Shown one piece after another: positions 40,688 through 51,007 of a stretch of 64,000 bases of DNA. The DNA comes from DASWJZ01 sp963720705 (lineage in GTDB: Bacteria > Pseudomonadota > Alphaproteobacteria > Rhizobiales > Afifellaceae). The stretch lies in contig CAVRGJ010000002.1 in the NCBI GenBank assembly GCA_963720705.1, positions 62,001 to 126,000 on the forward strand, given 5' to 3'. Made by a program: the position numbers and the translations under genes. The stretch's first letter is position 1; every line of letters begins with the position of its first letter. The notes beneath the pieces are model-generated. The model saw nothing but the letters and a program-made list of their open reading frames with translations, searched no databases and was not told where the DNA came from.

Positions 40688-43461
40688 CCCCAGGCTTCGT
40701 ACTTCCCATCGCCGGCGCCTACCTTTCGCTTCTCTTCGTGCTTGCCTTCGTCACTGACCGCATGGCCGCGAAGGGACGCGCCAAGCTCATCAGCTCGCCG
40801 GTCGTCTACACGCTTTCGCTCACCGTCTATTGCACCTCGTGGACATTCTTCGGCGCCGTCGGTTCGGCGGCACGCAATGGCGCGGAATTCGCGGCGATCT
40901 ATCTCGGCCCGACACTGGTCTTCGTTGGCGCCTGGTTTCTGCTCAGGAAGCTCGTGCGTATCTCCAAGACGCATCGCATTACCTCGATCGCCGACTTCAT
41001 CTCCTCGCGCTACGGCAAGAGCACGCGCGTCGCCGCGATCGTGACGCTGATCGCGGTTGTCGGCACGACACCCTATATCGCGCTGCAGCTGAAATCGGTG
41101 GCGACCAGCCTCGACACGCTCACGATCGGTCGCTCGCTGATCTCGGCAGATGCGCACGGCCTCTTCGGCGACACCGCGTTCTGGGTGGCGGCGTCGATGG
41201 CGGCGTTCGTGATCATCTTCGGAACGCGCAACGTCGGCGCCGACGAGCACCATCCGGGCGTCGTTGCGGCAATCGCGTTCGAGTCGCTGGTGAAACTCGC
41301 AGCGCTCCTCGCGGTAGGGCTCTTCGTGGTGATCGGGCTGAAGGTCGCGAAAGCCGACTATTCGGGGGCCGTCTGGCTCGACCCTGCACTCCGGAACACG
41401 CCGCCGTTCTGGGGCAGTGATCCGGCGCGCTGGACGGCGACGCTCTTTCTCGCGGCGACCGCGATCATCTGCCTGCCACGGCAGTTCCAGGTGACCGTCG
41501 TCGAGGTGACCGACGAGCGGCATCTTCGCACCGCGGCGTGGCTCTTCCCGCTCTACATGTTCCTGATCAGCCTCTTCACGGTGCCGATCGCGGTCGCCGG
41601 GCTCGGCACGGTCGGGGCCGACGCCAATTCCGATCTCTACGTGCTGACGGTGCCGATGGAGGCGGGCCGCGAGTTCCTGGCTCTCGGCGCGTTCATCGGC
41701 GGCTTCTCTTCGGCGACTTCGATGGTGATCGTCGCCTGCATCGCACTCTCGATCATGATCTCCAACCACATCGTGATGCCGCTTCTCTTGAGAAGCAGCC
41801 GACTCAAGCTGCACGAGAAGCGCGATCTGACCGGGCTACTGCTCGCCGTCCGACGCCTGTCGATCGTGCTGATCCTGACGCTCGGTTTTCTCTACTATCG
41901 CGTTGGGGCGCGCTCCGACGCGCTGGCCGCGATCGGGCTGATCTCGTTTGCCGGCGCCGCCCAGCTTCTTCCCGCGATGATCGGCGGCATCTATTGGCGA
42001 AGCGGCACGGAGCGCGGCGCGGTCGTCGGGCTCATCGCCGGGTTTGCGGTGTGGGGCTACACGCTGCTTCTGCCGAGCATCATCCGCGTCGGCGGCGCGA
42101 TGCAGAGCCTGCTGACCGACGGCCCATTCGGCCTGAAATTCCTGCGGCCGGAGGCGCTGTTCCATCTTGAGGGGTGGGATCCGCTCGTGCACGCGCTCTT
42201 CTGGAGCCTGGCGCTCAATGTCGGCGCCTACATCTTCGTCTCGCTGTTCTCGAACCAGAACCCGCTTGAGCGGCTGCAAAGCGCGCTGTTCGTCGACGCG
42301 TTCGGACGCCTGCCGCGCGAAACATCGAGGGCATGGACGGGCGACACGGCGGTCGAAGACCTGATGGCGCTGGCGCGGCGCATCATCGGGCCGGAGCGCG
42401 CCTACCGGGCGTTCCGCGACTATGCCGACAGCGAGAAGCGCGAAATCCACGAGCTCGCCGCCGATACGCCATTGATCTCCTTCGTCGAGCGCCAGCTCGC
42501 CGGCTCGATCGGGGCGGCTTCGGCACGCGTGCTGGTGTCGCGCATCGCCGGCGGCGAAACGATCAGCCTCGACGAGGTGATTACCATCCTCGACGAGACG
42601 CAACAGGCGATCGAATACGGCCGCCAGCTGGAACTGAAATCGTCCGAGCTCGAAGCGATCGCGGCGCAGCTGCGCGAAGCAAATGCGCGGCTGAAAGAAA
42701 TCGACACGATGAAGGACGATTTCCTCTCCCGCGTCAGCCACGAGCTCAGAACGCCGATGACCTCGATCCGCTCGTTCGCCGAGGTGCTGCTCAACTCAGA
42801 TGCGCTGCCGCAGGAGAAGCGCGGCCGCTTCGTCAATATCATCTACCAGGAGAGTCAGCGCCTGACGCGGCTCCTCGACGAGATCCTCGACCTTAATCGC
42901 CTGGAGAGCGGCGAGCAGGCGCTGAAGCTCGCGCGGCTCGATCCGGCGGTCGCCGTGCGCGAAGCGCTCGCCGCGATGCTCGGCTTTGCGCATCAAGGCG
43001 GTATCGAGCTTGAAGAACGGGTACCGGCGAGCCTGCCGAGCGTGCGCGCCGATGCGGACCGGCTGAAGCAGGTACTGATCAACCTGATCCACAACGCCAT
43101 CAAGTTCAACGACAAGCCAGGCGCGCGCGTCGTCGTCTCAGGGGCGACGCGCGGCGACTGGGTGGTCCTTTCGGTGCGCGACAGCGGACCCGGCATTCCG
43201 GCGAGCGACCGCGCTGCAATCTTCGAAAAATTCTCGCGCCGCGGCTCGCGCCGTGAGGGGAGCGGCCTCGGCCTCGCCATCTCCAAGCAGATCGTCGACA
43301 GCCACGGCGGGCGGATCGAGGTGAAGCCGGCGAGCGGCAGGGGAACGGTGTTCGAGGTGATGCTGCCGATCGCGGAGGCGGAGCCCCCCGAGCTGGAGTC
43401 CGCGGTGCCGGAGCCTGCCGCGCGGCGCGCCGCAAAGGCGGCTTCCCTCGCCGATCGGTGA
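40681..43461 (+). CDS. Sodium-solute-symporter/histidine kinase fusion (CbrA/CrbS-like)
   Basis: 926 residues from the ATG at 40681. Residues about 5-530 are a sodium:solute symporter (SLC5) domain with some thirteen helices, including TYCTSWTFFGAVGSAA-like start sequence near residue 45 and SSATSMVIVACIALSIMISN. A linker and coiled coil (about 600-680) lead to the HisKA domain with H687 in VSHELRTPMTSI, and a HATPase with LINLIHNAIKFND, DSGPGIP and GSGLGLAIS. No PAS domain is obvious. CbrA and CrbS are the known relatives; they sense or carry histidine or acetate. It is co-transcribed with the receiver and the small membrane protein. Confidence 0.92.
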   Translation: MLTPGFVLPIAGAYLSLLFVLAFVTDRMAAKGRAKLISSPVVYTLSLTVYCTSWTFFGAVGSAARNGAEFAAIYLGPTLVFVGAWFLLRKLVRISKTHRITSIADFISSRYGKSTRVAAIVTLIAVVGTTPYIALQLKSVATSLDTLTIGRSLISADAHGLFGDTAFWVAASMAAFVIIFGTRNVGADEHHPGVVAAIAFESLVKLAALLAVGLFVVIGLKVAKADYSGAVWLDPALRNTPPFWGSDPARWTATLFLAATAIICLPRQFQVTVVEVTDERHLRTAAWLFPLYMFLISLFTVPIAVAGLGTVGADANSDLYVLTVPMEAGREFLALGAFIGGFSSATSMVIVACIALSIMISNHIVMPLLLRSSRLKLHEKRDLTGLLLAVRRLSIVLILTLGFLYYRVGARSDALAAIGLISFAGAAQLLPAMIGGIYWRSGTERGAVVGLIAGFAVWGYTLLLPSIIRVGGAMQSLLTDGPFGLKFLRPEALFHLEGWDPLVHALFWSLALNVGAYIFVSLFSNQNPLERLQSALFVDAFGRLPRETSRAWTGDTAVEDLMALARRIIGPERAYRAFRDYADSEKREIHELAADTPLISFVERQLAGSIGAASARVLVSRIAGGETISLDEVITILDETQQAIEYGRQLELKSSELEAIAAQLREANARLKEIDTMKDDFLSRVSHELRTPMTSIRSFAEVLLNSDALPQEKRGRFVNIIYQESQRLTRLLDEILDLNRLESGEQALKLARLDPAVAVREALAAMLGFAHQGGIELEERVPASLPSVRADADRLKQVLINLIHNAIKFNDKPGARVVVSGATRGDWVVLSVRDSGPGIPASDRAAIFEKFSRRGSRREGSGLGLAISKQIVDSHGGRIEVKPASGRGTVFEVMLPIAEAEPPELESAVPEPAARRAAKAASLADR

Positions 43462-43552
43462 CGGCGCGGACGGTTGGATTTCGGCGCGAAACGCTGAATT
43501 CCGGGACCCTTCCGTCCGCCATCGCTATTGAAGCGGAGGGCCAAGAACGCCT

Positions 43553-43936
43553 ATGGAGACGCGACGCTCAGCCGGGGTTCCTTTGATGCAACACTCGACG
43601 CAGACTTCGAGAAGCGCGCCGATCCTCGACAAGAAGACGCTCGACGTCGACGCGATGCTCGACAGCGCACGAGAGGCTGCGGAGTTTCTGAAGGCGCTCG
43701 CGCACGAGTCGCGCCTTATTATTCTCTGCCTCCTGATCGAGCGCGAGCGGACGGTGAGCGAGCTCGAACAGATTCTGCAGCTACGCCAATCCGCCGTGTC
43801 GCAACAGCTTGCGCGGCTTAGGGCCGACGATCTCGTCGAGGCGCGGCGCGACGGCAAGAATATCTTCTATTCGATCGCGCGGTCCGAAGTCGTGGCGATC
43901 GTCGGCTCGCTCTACCAGGCCTTCTGCAAGCGTTGA
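43553..43936 (+). CDS. ArsR-family repressor of the BigR/SqrR (persulfide-sensing) type
   Basis: 127 residues; an internal ATG at 43586 is an alternative start. The winged helix is at about 45-110 with ELEQILQLRQSAVSQQLARLRADDLV and RRDGKNIFYSI. Two cysteines, C59 in LIILCLLI and C125 in YQAFCKR, occupy the places of the pair that forms the persulfide bridge in BigR, YgaV and SqrR; the metal ligands of ArsR/SmtB are absent. It should lose DNA binding when sulfide or persulfide accumulates. A matching ATTC-N8-GAAT site lies upstream of sqr (19701-19716). Its own upstream region has TTTCG-N3-CGAAA at 43479-43491. Confidence 0.88.
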   Translation: METRRSAGVPLMQHSTQTSRSAPILDKKTLDVDAMLDSAREAAEFLKALAHESRLIILCLLIERERTVSELEQILQLRQSAVSQQLARLRADDLVEARRDGKNIFYSIARSEVVAIVGSLYQAFCKR

Positions 43937-44013
43937 GCGGACCCGCCTCGCGCGGTCGCACTCATTCGCTGCCGAGATATCGGTCGACGACGCGCTGGAG
44001 GAGCGGCGCGTAG

Positions 44014-44547
44014 TCAGCGGAAGCGATCCGTCTTCCCGCCGGCGGTCTTGCCGCCCTCGTCCCATACCCGCACCCGCACCGCCTCGGAGTGGAAGGGATT
44101 GCTTCTGAATGCTTCGACCTCGTCTGCGCTCATCGGCCCGCCCTGCAAAGACAGCGTGTGCACGGAAGCCTGCGACAGCCTGGAGAAATAGCTCGGGTCG
44201 ACCGCGCAGAGATAACGCTTGGCGGCAACGTGCAAGCGGACGCACTCCGTCACGACCGGCGGGAAGAAAGGCGCGAGTACCTCCGCCCCCGCCTCGTCAT
44301 GATGGCGGTCGTGCTCATCCTCCGGCGAATAGGTGCCGAACTCGCTGGTGAAATGTCCGATGTCGTGGAGGAGCGCGGCGGCGACGAGCTCCTCGCTCGC
44401 GCTCGCTTCCTCTGCGAGCTTCGCGCATTGCAGCATGTGCTCCGATACGGTAACCGGCTCGCCGAGATAGTCTTCCGCGCCACGCCGCTCGAAGATGTCG
44501 GCGATGAACGGCACGATCGTCTCGCGCGTCAGCTCACGCGGTGTCAC
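44014..44547 (-). CDS. HD-domain diiron oxygenase, PhnZ/TmpB-like
   Basis: 177 residues from the GTG at 44547, overlapping the stop of the upstream dioxygenase gene by four bases. The HD ligands are visible: H37 (SEHMLQ), H61-D62 (LLHDIGHF, with H65), H82/H83 (DRHHDEAGA), H106 (RLHVAAKRYLCA) and D163 (VWDEGGK). The signature SLQGGPMSADEVEAF is typical of phosphonate HD oxygenases, which use a mixed-valence diiron centre to cleave the C-P bond of a hydroxylated phosphonate. Its pairing with a BBOX-like Fe/2-oxoglutarate hydroxylase is the TmpA/TmpB arrangement, which turns (trimethylamino)ethylphosphonate into glycine betaine and phosphate. Confidence 0.87.
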   Translation of the reverse strand: MTPRELTRETIVPFIADIFERRGAEDYLGEPVTVSEHMLQCAKLAEEASASEELVAAALLHDIGHFTSEFGTYSPEDEHDRHHDEAGAEVLAPFFPPVVTECVRLHVAAKRYLCAVDPSYFSRLSQASVHTLSLQGGPMSADEVEAFRSNPFHSEAVRVRVWDEGGKTAGGKTDRFR

Positions 44548-45741
44548 TCTGCAGCCTCCCCGATTTCCTCTTCTTCGATTGCGGCGAGTGTCGAAAGCAG
44601 CCCGTCCTTGTCGGCGTAGCATCCCTGCAGCCAGCGCGTTCCGCCGCTCGAAAAGGCATGGCGCGCGTGGAGGATGCGCGTGTTGTCGACGATGAAAAGC
44701 TCGCCCGGCTGAAGCTTGAAGGTAACCGCAGATGCGGGATCGTCGATGATCTCCGCAAGCCTCCGATAGGCAGCGTAGAAATCGGGCATCGCGTCGTAGG
44801 GCACATCGGTGATTGCCGCGGCCGAGCGGTTGTTGAAGCGGATCGCGGCAAGCTCACCGTCCGGCGCAAGCTCCAGGATCGGCTTTTTGGCGCGCAGCCT
44901 GACACCGGCGCTCCCGGCATATTCGAAGCGTGCGCAATAGCGAGTGAGAAGATCGAAGCCGTTTCGGCTCTCCTCGCGGAGCTTCTTTGCGGCCATGAAG
45001 CCGTCAACGACCGTCGACTCGCCGCCTTCTACGCTGTTCTCCAGACAAGCGAGAAGCTGCAGCGTCGGCACCGGGTCGCGATAGGGATTATCCGTGTGCG
45101 CCTGAAGCCCGAGATTGGTGTAGGCGAGATTGTTCGGATCGACCGTTGCACGCACGTCGAACCAGCGTCCGTAATTCGTCTCCCGTACGTAACCGAAGAG
45201 CTCGGCGACCTGGCAGAGCGCACCGGACTCGCACGGCACCCCCGATAGAAGCGCGAAGCCGTAACGGCGGATGTCCGCAAGCCAGCGACCGAGTGCGTGG
45301 CGGTTGGCGGCGATCTCGCCGAAGCGGCCGGCCGGGAGGCGCGCTCCGAGGCTCGCGTCCCAGAGCAGCGATCCCCGGATCGACCCAGCCTTTGGCGGGA
45401 GGCGCTTCGCGGTCGTAGCGGTGCGTGGCGAGCCACGCTGCAGGGAAGACGACCGCCTTCTCCTCCGGCATGAAGGTTACGGCGAGATCGCCGCTTGAGG
45501 TGATGGAAGCGGCGCCGAGCGTGGTCTCGCGCGGGATGTCGGAGAGCGCGATCAGCCGCTGGCCATTTCCGGGGCTGCGAGTTGCTGCATCGAGTGCGTT
45601 GTCGCGAAGCCAGACGGCGTGGAAGCGGGCGCTCTCGCCGCTCGCCCAGGTGAGACGCGCCGCGCTGCCGCTATTCAGGAGTTCAACGCCGGTGAGTTTC
45701 ACTTGAGGTGCCCCGCGCATTGGAGACTGGACGAGATTCAT
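44544..45741 (-). pseudogene. Fe/2-oxoglutarate dioxygenase (TmpA/BBOX-like) with a frameshift
   Basis: Two frames together encode one protein. The N-terminal frame (ATG at 45741) has the gamma-butyrobetaine-hydroxylase-like domain with FHAVWLRDNALD and reads well to about 45386 (APPAKGW). The other frame then continues SIRGSLLWDASLGARLP and carries the TauD-type catalytic part, with iron ligands in LQAHTDNPY (His-x-Asp) and the distal His near RILHARHAF, to the stop at 44544. The span is 1198 bases; removing one base gives an intact 398-residue protein. The likeliest place is the CCC run at 45384-45386. TmpA hydroxylates the alpha carbon of the phosphonate before the HD enzyme acts. It may be a real mutation or a sequencing error. 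Confidence 0.85.
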
Positions 45742-45814
45742 GTCGGACTTGCGACAAATGCAATGTGTTTCGCGGGCGGCACGCTGCGGCAAACTCCGCG
45801 TTAAGCGCCACGAG

Positions 45815-45828
45815 TTGATCTGGGTCAT
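45815..45828. promoter_or_regulatory. Partial FixK/FNR-like box upstream of phaC
   Basis: TTGATctggGTCAT: perfect first half-site, two mismatches in the second. It lies 53-66 bases upstream of the phaC start and 74 bases upstream of the divergent dioxygenase gene. Weak on its own; listed because other low-oxygen genes in the window carry better copies. Confidence 0.35.
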
Positions 45829-45880
45829 ATTGCGCCACAATCCGGAGCATAGGGTTTTCTGGGGGCCGATGGAGCAAGGC

Positions 45881-47782
45881 ATGGCGGTCTCGAAGGGGGC
45901 GGCAAACCACGCGGGGAAAGCCCCGGCGAAGAGCGCGACAGTCGTCCCGATCGATCGGCGCGCCCGCGGAAAAGCGGCGGCAGCCGAGGAGCCCGCGCGC
46001 GCCGCTCCAAAGGCTCCCGAACCGCTCCCGCCGGACGACGGCGACGGACGCAACTCCCATGCCGTGACGGCGCTCGCCGACATCATCGACCGTTCGCTGC
46101 ATGCTACCGCCGCGCGCTTCACATTCGGCGCCTCGCCGGCGGCGCTGGCGGAGGCTTATTTCGATTGGGCGACGCACCTCGCGTTCTCTCCCGGCAAGCG
46201 CGTTCAGCTTGTCGACAAGGCGGCGCGGAAGGCGATGCGCCTTGCCAACTACGCCTACCGCTGCACCGCGGAGGGCGCCAAGGCGGAGCCCTGCATCGAG
46301 CCGCTGCCGCAGGACAAGCGCTTCGCCGGCGAGGCATGGAAGACGTGGCCGTACAATCTCATCTACCAGAGCTTCCTCCTTAATCAGCAATGGTGGCACA
46401 ACGCCACGACCGGCATTCACGGCGTCACCAAGCAGCACGAGAACATGATCGAGTTCACGGCGCGCCAGGTGCTCGACATGGTCTCGCCCGCGAATTTCCT
46501 GTTGACGAATCCCGAGGTCCTGCAGCGCACCGTCGCGAAGGGCGGCATGAACCTCGTCAGCGGCCTTCAGAACCTGATGCAGGACTGGGAGCGGGCGGTG
46601 AGCGGCAAGCGGCCGGTCGGCACGGAGAACTTCCGCCCCGGCCGCGAGGTGGCGGCGACGCCGGGGAAAGTGATCTACCGCAACCGGCTGATCGAGCTCA
46701 TCCAGTACGCGCCGGCGACCGACAAGGTGCGGCCGCAGCCGGTGCTGATCGTGCCGGCCTGGATCATGAAGTATTACATCCTCGATCTGTCCCCGCACAA
46801 TTCGCTGGTGAAGTACCTGACCGAGCAGGGCTTCACCGTCTTCATGATCTCCTGGAAGAACCCCGGCCCGGAAGATCGCGACCTCGGTCTTGACGATTAT
46901 CGGACGCTCGGCGTCATGGCGGCGCTCGACGCGGTGCGCGCGGTGGTGCCGGACGAGAAGGTGCACGCCGTCGGCTATTGCCTTGGCGGCACGCTGCTCG
47001 CGATCGCTGCCGCCGCAATGGCACGCGACGGCGACCAGCGGATGATGTCGATGACGCTGCTCGCCGCACAGACCGACTTCACGGAAGCCGGCGAGTTGAT
47101 GCTCTTCATCAACGAGAGCCAGCTCGCGTTTCTCGAAGACATGATGTGGGAGCAGGGCTTCCTCGACACGACTCAGATGGCCGGCGCCTTCCAGATGCTG
47201 CGCTCCAACGACCTCATCTGGTCGCGCATGGTGAGCGAATATCTGATGGGCGAGAGGAGCCCGATGATCGACCTGATGGCATGGAACGCGGACGCAACGC
47301 GCATGCCCTATCGCATGCATTCGGAATATCTGCGCCACCTCTTCCTGGAGAACGATCTCGCGGAAGGTCGCCTCAGGGTCGACGGAAGGCCGGTGGCTCT
47401 GACGGACATTCGCATCCCGATCTTCGCGGTCGGCACGATGCGGGACCACGTCGCCCCGTGGCGCTCGACCTATAAGATCGGCCTGATGACCGACACCGAC
47501 GTGACTTATCTGTTGACCTCGGGCGGGCACAACGCGGGAATCGTCTCGGAGCCCGGCCACAAGCATCGCAGCTTCCAGGTCATGACCAAGAAGCCGGACG
47601 ATCGCTACATGGATCCGGCGAGCTACCTGGCGGAGGCGCCGCGCAAGGACGGATCCTGGTGGCCGGAATGGGCTTCCTGGCTTGCGAAGCGTTCCGGTGC
47701 GCCGGAAGCGCCACCGTCGATGGGCGCCGACGGTTATGCGCCGATTGCAGACGCCCCCGGGCTCTACGTGCTGCAGCGGTGA
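45881..47782 (+). CDS. phaC: Class I poly-3-hydroxybutyrate synthase
   Basis: 633 residues from the ATG at 45881 with GGAG six bases upstream; 45869 is also possible and the open frame extends further up without a ribosome site. The N-terminal ~60 residues are low-complexity and basic/alanine-rich. The alpha/beta-hydrolase core carries the nucleophile in VGYCLGGTL (cysteine in the lipase-box position), the aspartate in TMRDHVAPW, and the histidine in GGHNAGIV. The conserved TGIHGVTKQHENM and PAWIMKYYILDL segments confirm the class. It polymerises 3-hydroxybutyryl-CoA into PHB granules. No phaA, phaB, phaR or phasin gene is adjacent. Confidence 0.95.
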   Translation: MAVSKGAANHAGKAPAKSATVVPIDRRARGKAAAAEEPARAAPKAPEPLPPDDGDGRNSHAVTALADIIDRSLHATAARFTFGASPAALAEAYFDWATHLAFSPGKRVQLVDKAARKAMRLANYAYRCTAEGAKAEPCIEPLPQDKRFAGEAWKTWPYNLIYQSFLLNQQWWHNATTGIHGVTKQHENMIEFTARQVLDMVSPANFLLTNPEVLQRTVAKGGMNLVSGLQNLMQDWERAVSGKRPVGTENFRPGREVAATPGKVIYRNRLIELIQYAPATDKVRPQPVLIVPAWIMKYYILDLSPHNSLVKYLTEQGFTVFMISWKNPGPEDRDLGLDDYRTLGVMAALDAVRAVVPDEKVHAVGYCLGGTLLAIAAAAMARDGDQRMMSMTLLAAQTDFTEAGELMLFINESQLAFLEDMMWEQGFLDTTQMAGAFQMLRSNDLIWSRMVSEYLMGERSPMIDLMAWNADATRMPYRMHSEYLRHLFLENDLAEGRLRVDGRPVALTDIRIPIFAVGTMRDHVAPWRSTYKIGLMTDTDVTYLLTSGGHNAGIVSEPGHKHRSFQVMTKKPDDRYMDPASYLAEAPRKDGSWWPEWASWLAKRSGAPEAPPSMGADGYAPIADAPGLYVLQR

Positions 47783-47882
47783 TGCAGAGCGCGGCCAGCG
47801 CGGCTGGCTCTTGGACGGAGCCGCAAGGCGGGTGTAGTCCCGAAGCTCGGAAGCGCTCCTCGATGCGAGCGATTCGACTAGG

Positions 47883-49303
<1,421 letters not shown>

Positions 49304-49307
<4 letters not shown>

Positions 49308-49726
49308 GGCTCTTGATCACAACGCCAACGGCAGTGGTGGTCGACGACTCTGACGTCGTTTCCCTGCGCGCAGAAGACGAGAGCGGCGGCTTTGGAATCC
49401 TCCGGGGTCACATCGATCTCCTGACCGCGCTCACCATCTCGATCGTGCGCTGGCGCGACGCTAGTGGGCGCGAGCGCTACTGCGCCGTGCGCTACGGCGT
49501 GCTCTCGGTTGCGAACGGCAACGAGATCGCCATCGCCACGCGCGAAGCGATATCGGGCGACAACCTCGACCATCTCGAGAGCGTAGTGCTGACGCAGTTC
49601 CGTGAAGCGCTCGAAGCGGAGCGCACCGCGCGTACCGAAAGCCTGAAGCTGCAAATGAACGCCATCCGCCAGATCGTCCGCTATCTGCGGCCCGAACGCC
49701 CGGGTCTCTTCGGGGGCGGACCGTGA
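49304..49726 (+). CDS. atpC: N-type ATPase subunit epsilon
   Basis: 140 residues from the GTG at 49304, overlapping the beta stop by four bases. The N-terminal beta-barrel has VRLLITTPTAVVVDDSDVVS and FGILRGHIDLLTAL, the place of the usual GILPGH sequence. The C-terminal helical part (about 85-140) is longer than average and charged. It regulates ATPase direction in F-type enzymes. N-ATPase epsilon subunits are often divergent, as here. Confidence 0.9.
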
Positions 49727-50016
49727 GCGCCGGTCCGGTCGAACCTGAGGTCCCGGATGGCATGGCCGATGCCGTCCGCAAGGAGCGTGCCCGCCAACGG
49801 GAATGGCGGGAGGAGGGCGAATCGTCCGTAATCCGGTTCGTCGGCCAGATCGGCGTGTTGGGCTGGGTGATCGTCACGCCGACCTTGATCGGCCTCTTCA
49901 TCGGGCGCTGGCTCGACCACAAGCTCGGCACCGGCATCTTCTGGAGCGCGCCCTTGCTCTTCGTAGGCGTGGCGATCGGATTCTGGTCGGCGTGGAAGTG
50001 GATGCACAAGCAATGA
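49723..50016 (+). CDS. atpQ: N-type ATPase accessory protein AtpQ (AtpI/AtpZ-like)
   Basis: 97 residues from a GTG at 49723, overlapping epsilon by four bases. A charged N-terminus (VRKERARQREWREEGE) is followed by two membrane helices (about 42-60 and 72-90) with GWVIVTPTLIGLFIGRWLDH and KLGTG, the AtpI/AtpZ family pattern. AtpI assists c-ring assembly in other ATPases. Its place between epsilon and AtpR matches atpQ of N-ATPase operons. Confidence 0.88.
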   Translation: MSAGPVEPEVPDGMADAVRKERARQREWREEGESSVIRFVGQIGVLGWVIVTPTLIGLFIGRWLDHKLGTGIFWSAPLLFVGVAIGFWSAWKWMHKQ

Positions 50017-50315
50017 CGATGCTGCACCTTCCGCAACACGATTTCGGCTGGTTCGCGCTCGGTCTCGGCGCGTGGCTCATTGCCGGCGGGCTGATCGGCG
50101 CGCTGCATTTCCTGACGCTCTGGGTGAACGTGCGGATGCTCGCGAACGGCAACTCGCTCTTCCTGGCTTTGGCGCTGCAGCTCGCGCGCTTCGTCGTGAC
50201 GGCCGCGGCGCTCACCGCCGTTGCGATCCTCTACGGGGCGCTGCCGCTCTTGGTCGCGACTGCCGGCATCCTCGCCATGCGGACTGCGGTTATTCGGCTC
50301 GCGGGGGCCGCATGA
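50013..50315 (+). CDS. atpR: N-type ATPase accessory protein AtpR
   Basis: 100 residues from the ATG at 50013, overlapping atpQ by four bases. Three hydrophobic helices are visible (about 10-35, 45-65 and 70-90), with GLIGALHFLTLWVNVRML and LQLARFVVT in the middle; this arginine-containing helix is the feature of AtpR, which is found only in N-ATPase operons and is proposed to interact with the ion site of the c ring. Position between atpQ and atpB confirms the call. Confidence 0.88.
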   Translation: MTMLHLPQHDFGWFALGLGAWLIAGGLIGALHFLTLWVNVRMLANGNSLFLALALQLARFVVTAAALTAVAILYGALPLLVATAGILAMRTAVIRLAGAA

Positions 50316-51007
50316 TCGCCTCGCCGCTCGAAACGACGACATGGTTCACGCTCGGACCGGTGCCGATCACCGAACCGGTGGTCGTGACCTGGGGGCTGAT
50401 GGCGGCGCTGACGCTCGCAAGCTGGGTCGCCACGCGCGCGCTGAAGCTCAAACCCTCGCGCTACCAGACGGTGCTCGAGCTCATCGTCGGCGTCACCGAG
50501 GAGCAGATCAAGGCTACGATGCGCGTCGAGCCCAAGCGCTACGTTCCGATGTTCGGCACGTTGTTCCTTTTCATCCTTGCGGCGAACTGGTCGTCGCTGA
50601 TCCCGGGTGTCGATCCGCCGACGGCGCATCTCGAGACGGACGCGGCGCTCGGGCTGATCGTGTTCTTCGCAATTATCTTCTTCGGCGTTCGCGCGCGCGG
50701 AATTGGCGGTTATCTCAAGACGTTCGCCGAGCCGACATTCATCATGATCCCGCTCAACGTCATCGAGACTTTCACGCGCACCTTTTCGCTCATCGTGCGC
50801 CTCTTCGGCAACGTCATGAGCGGCGTCTTCATCATCGGCATCGTTCTTTCGCTCGCCGGCCTGCTCGTCCCCATCCCGTTGATGGCGCTCGACCTTCTGA
50901 CGGGAGCGGTCCAGGCTTACATCTTCACGGTGCTGGCGATGGTCTTCGTCGCCAGCGCTTTGGGCGAAAGACGCGCGGACATCAGCAAAGAAACGGATAG
51001 AACATGA
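50312..51007 (+). CDS. atpB: N-type ATPase Fo subunit a
   Basis: 231 residues from the ATG at 50312, overlapping atpR by four bases. Around five helices. The stator arginine is in the helix with FTRTFSLIVRLFGNVMSG, and the C-terminal helix has GAVQAYIFTVLAMVFVAS, both conserved in subunit a. It forms the ion half-channels facing the c ring. Short for the family, as is usual in N-ATPases. Confidence 0.94.
   Translation: MIASPLETTTWFTLGPVPITEPVVVTWGLMAALTLASWVATRALKLKPSRYQTVLELIVGVTEEQIKATMRVEPKRYVPMFGTLFLFILAANWSSLIPGVDPPTAHLETDAALGLIVFFAIIFFGVRARGIGGYLKTFAEPTFIMIPLNVIETFTRTFSLIVRLFGNVMSGVFIIGIVLSLAGLLVPIPLMALDLLTGAVQAYIFTVLAMVFVASALGERRADISKETDRT

Noticed and set aside
45683..47566. Long minus-strand frame opposite phaC
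   Set aside because: Composition typical of an antisense shadow in GC-rich DNA; phaC carries its catalytic motifs.
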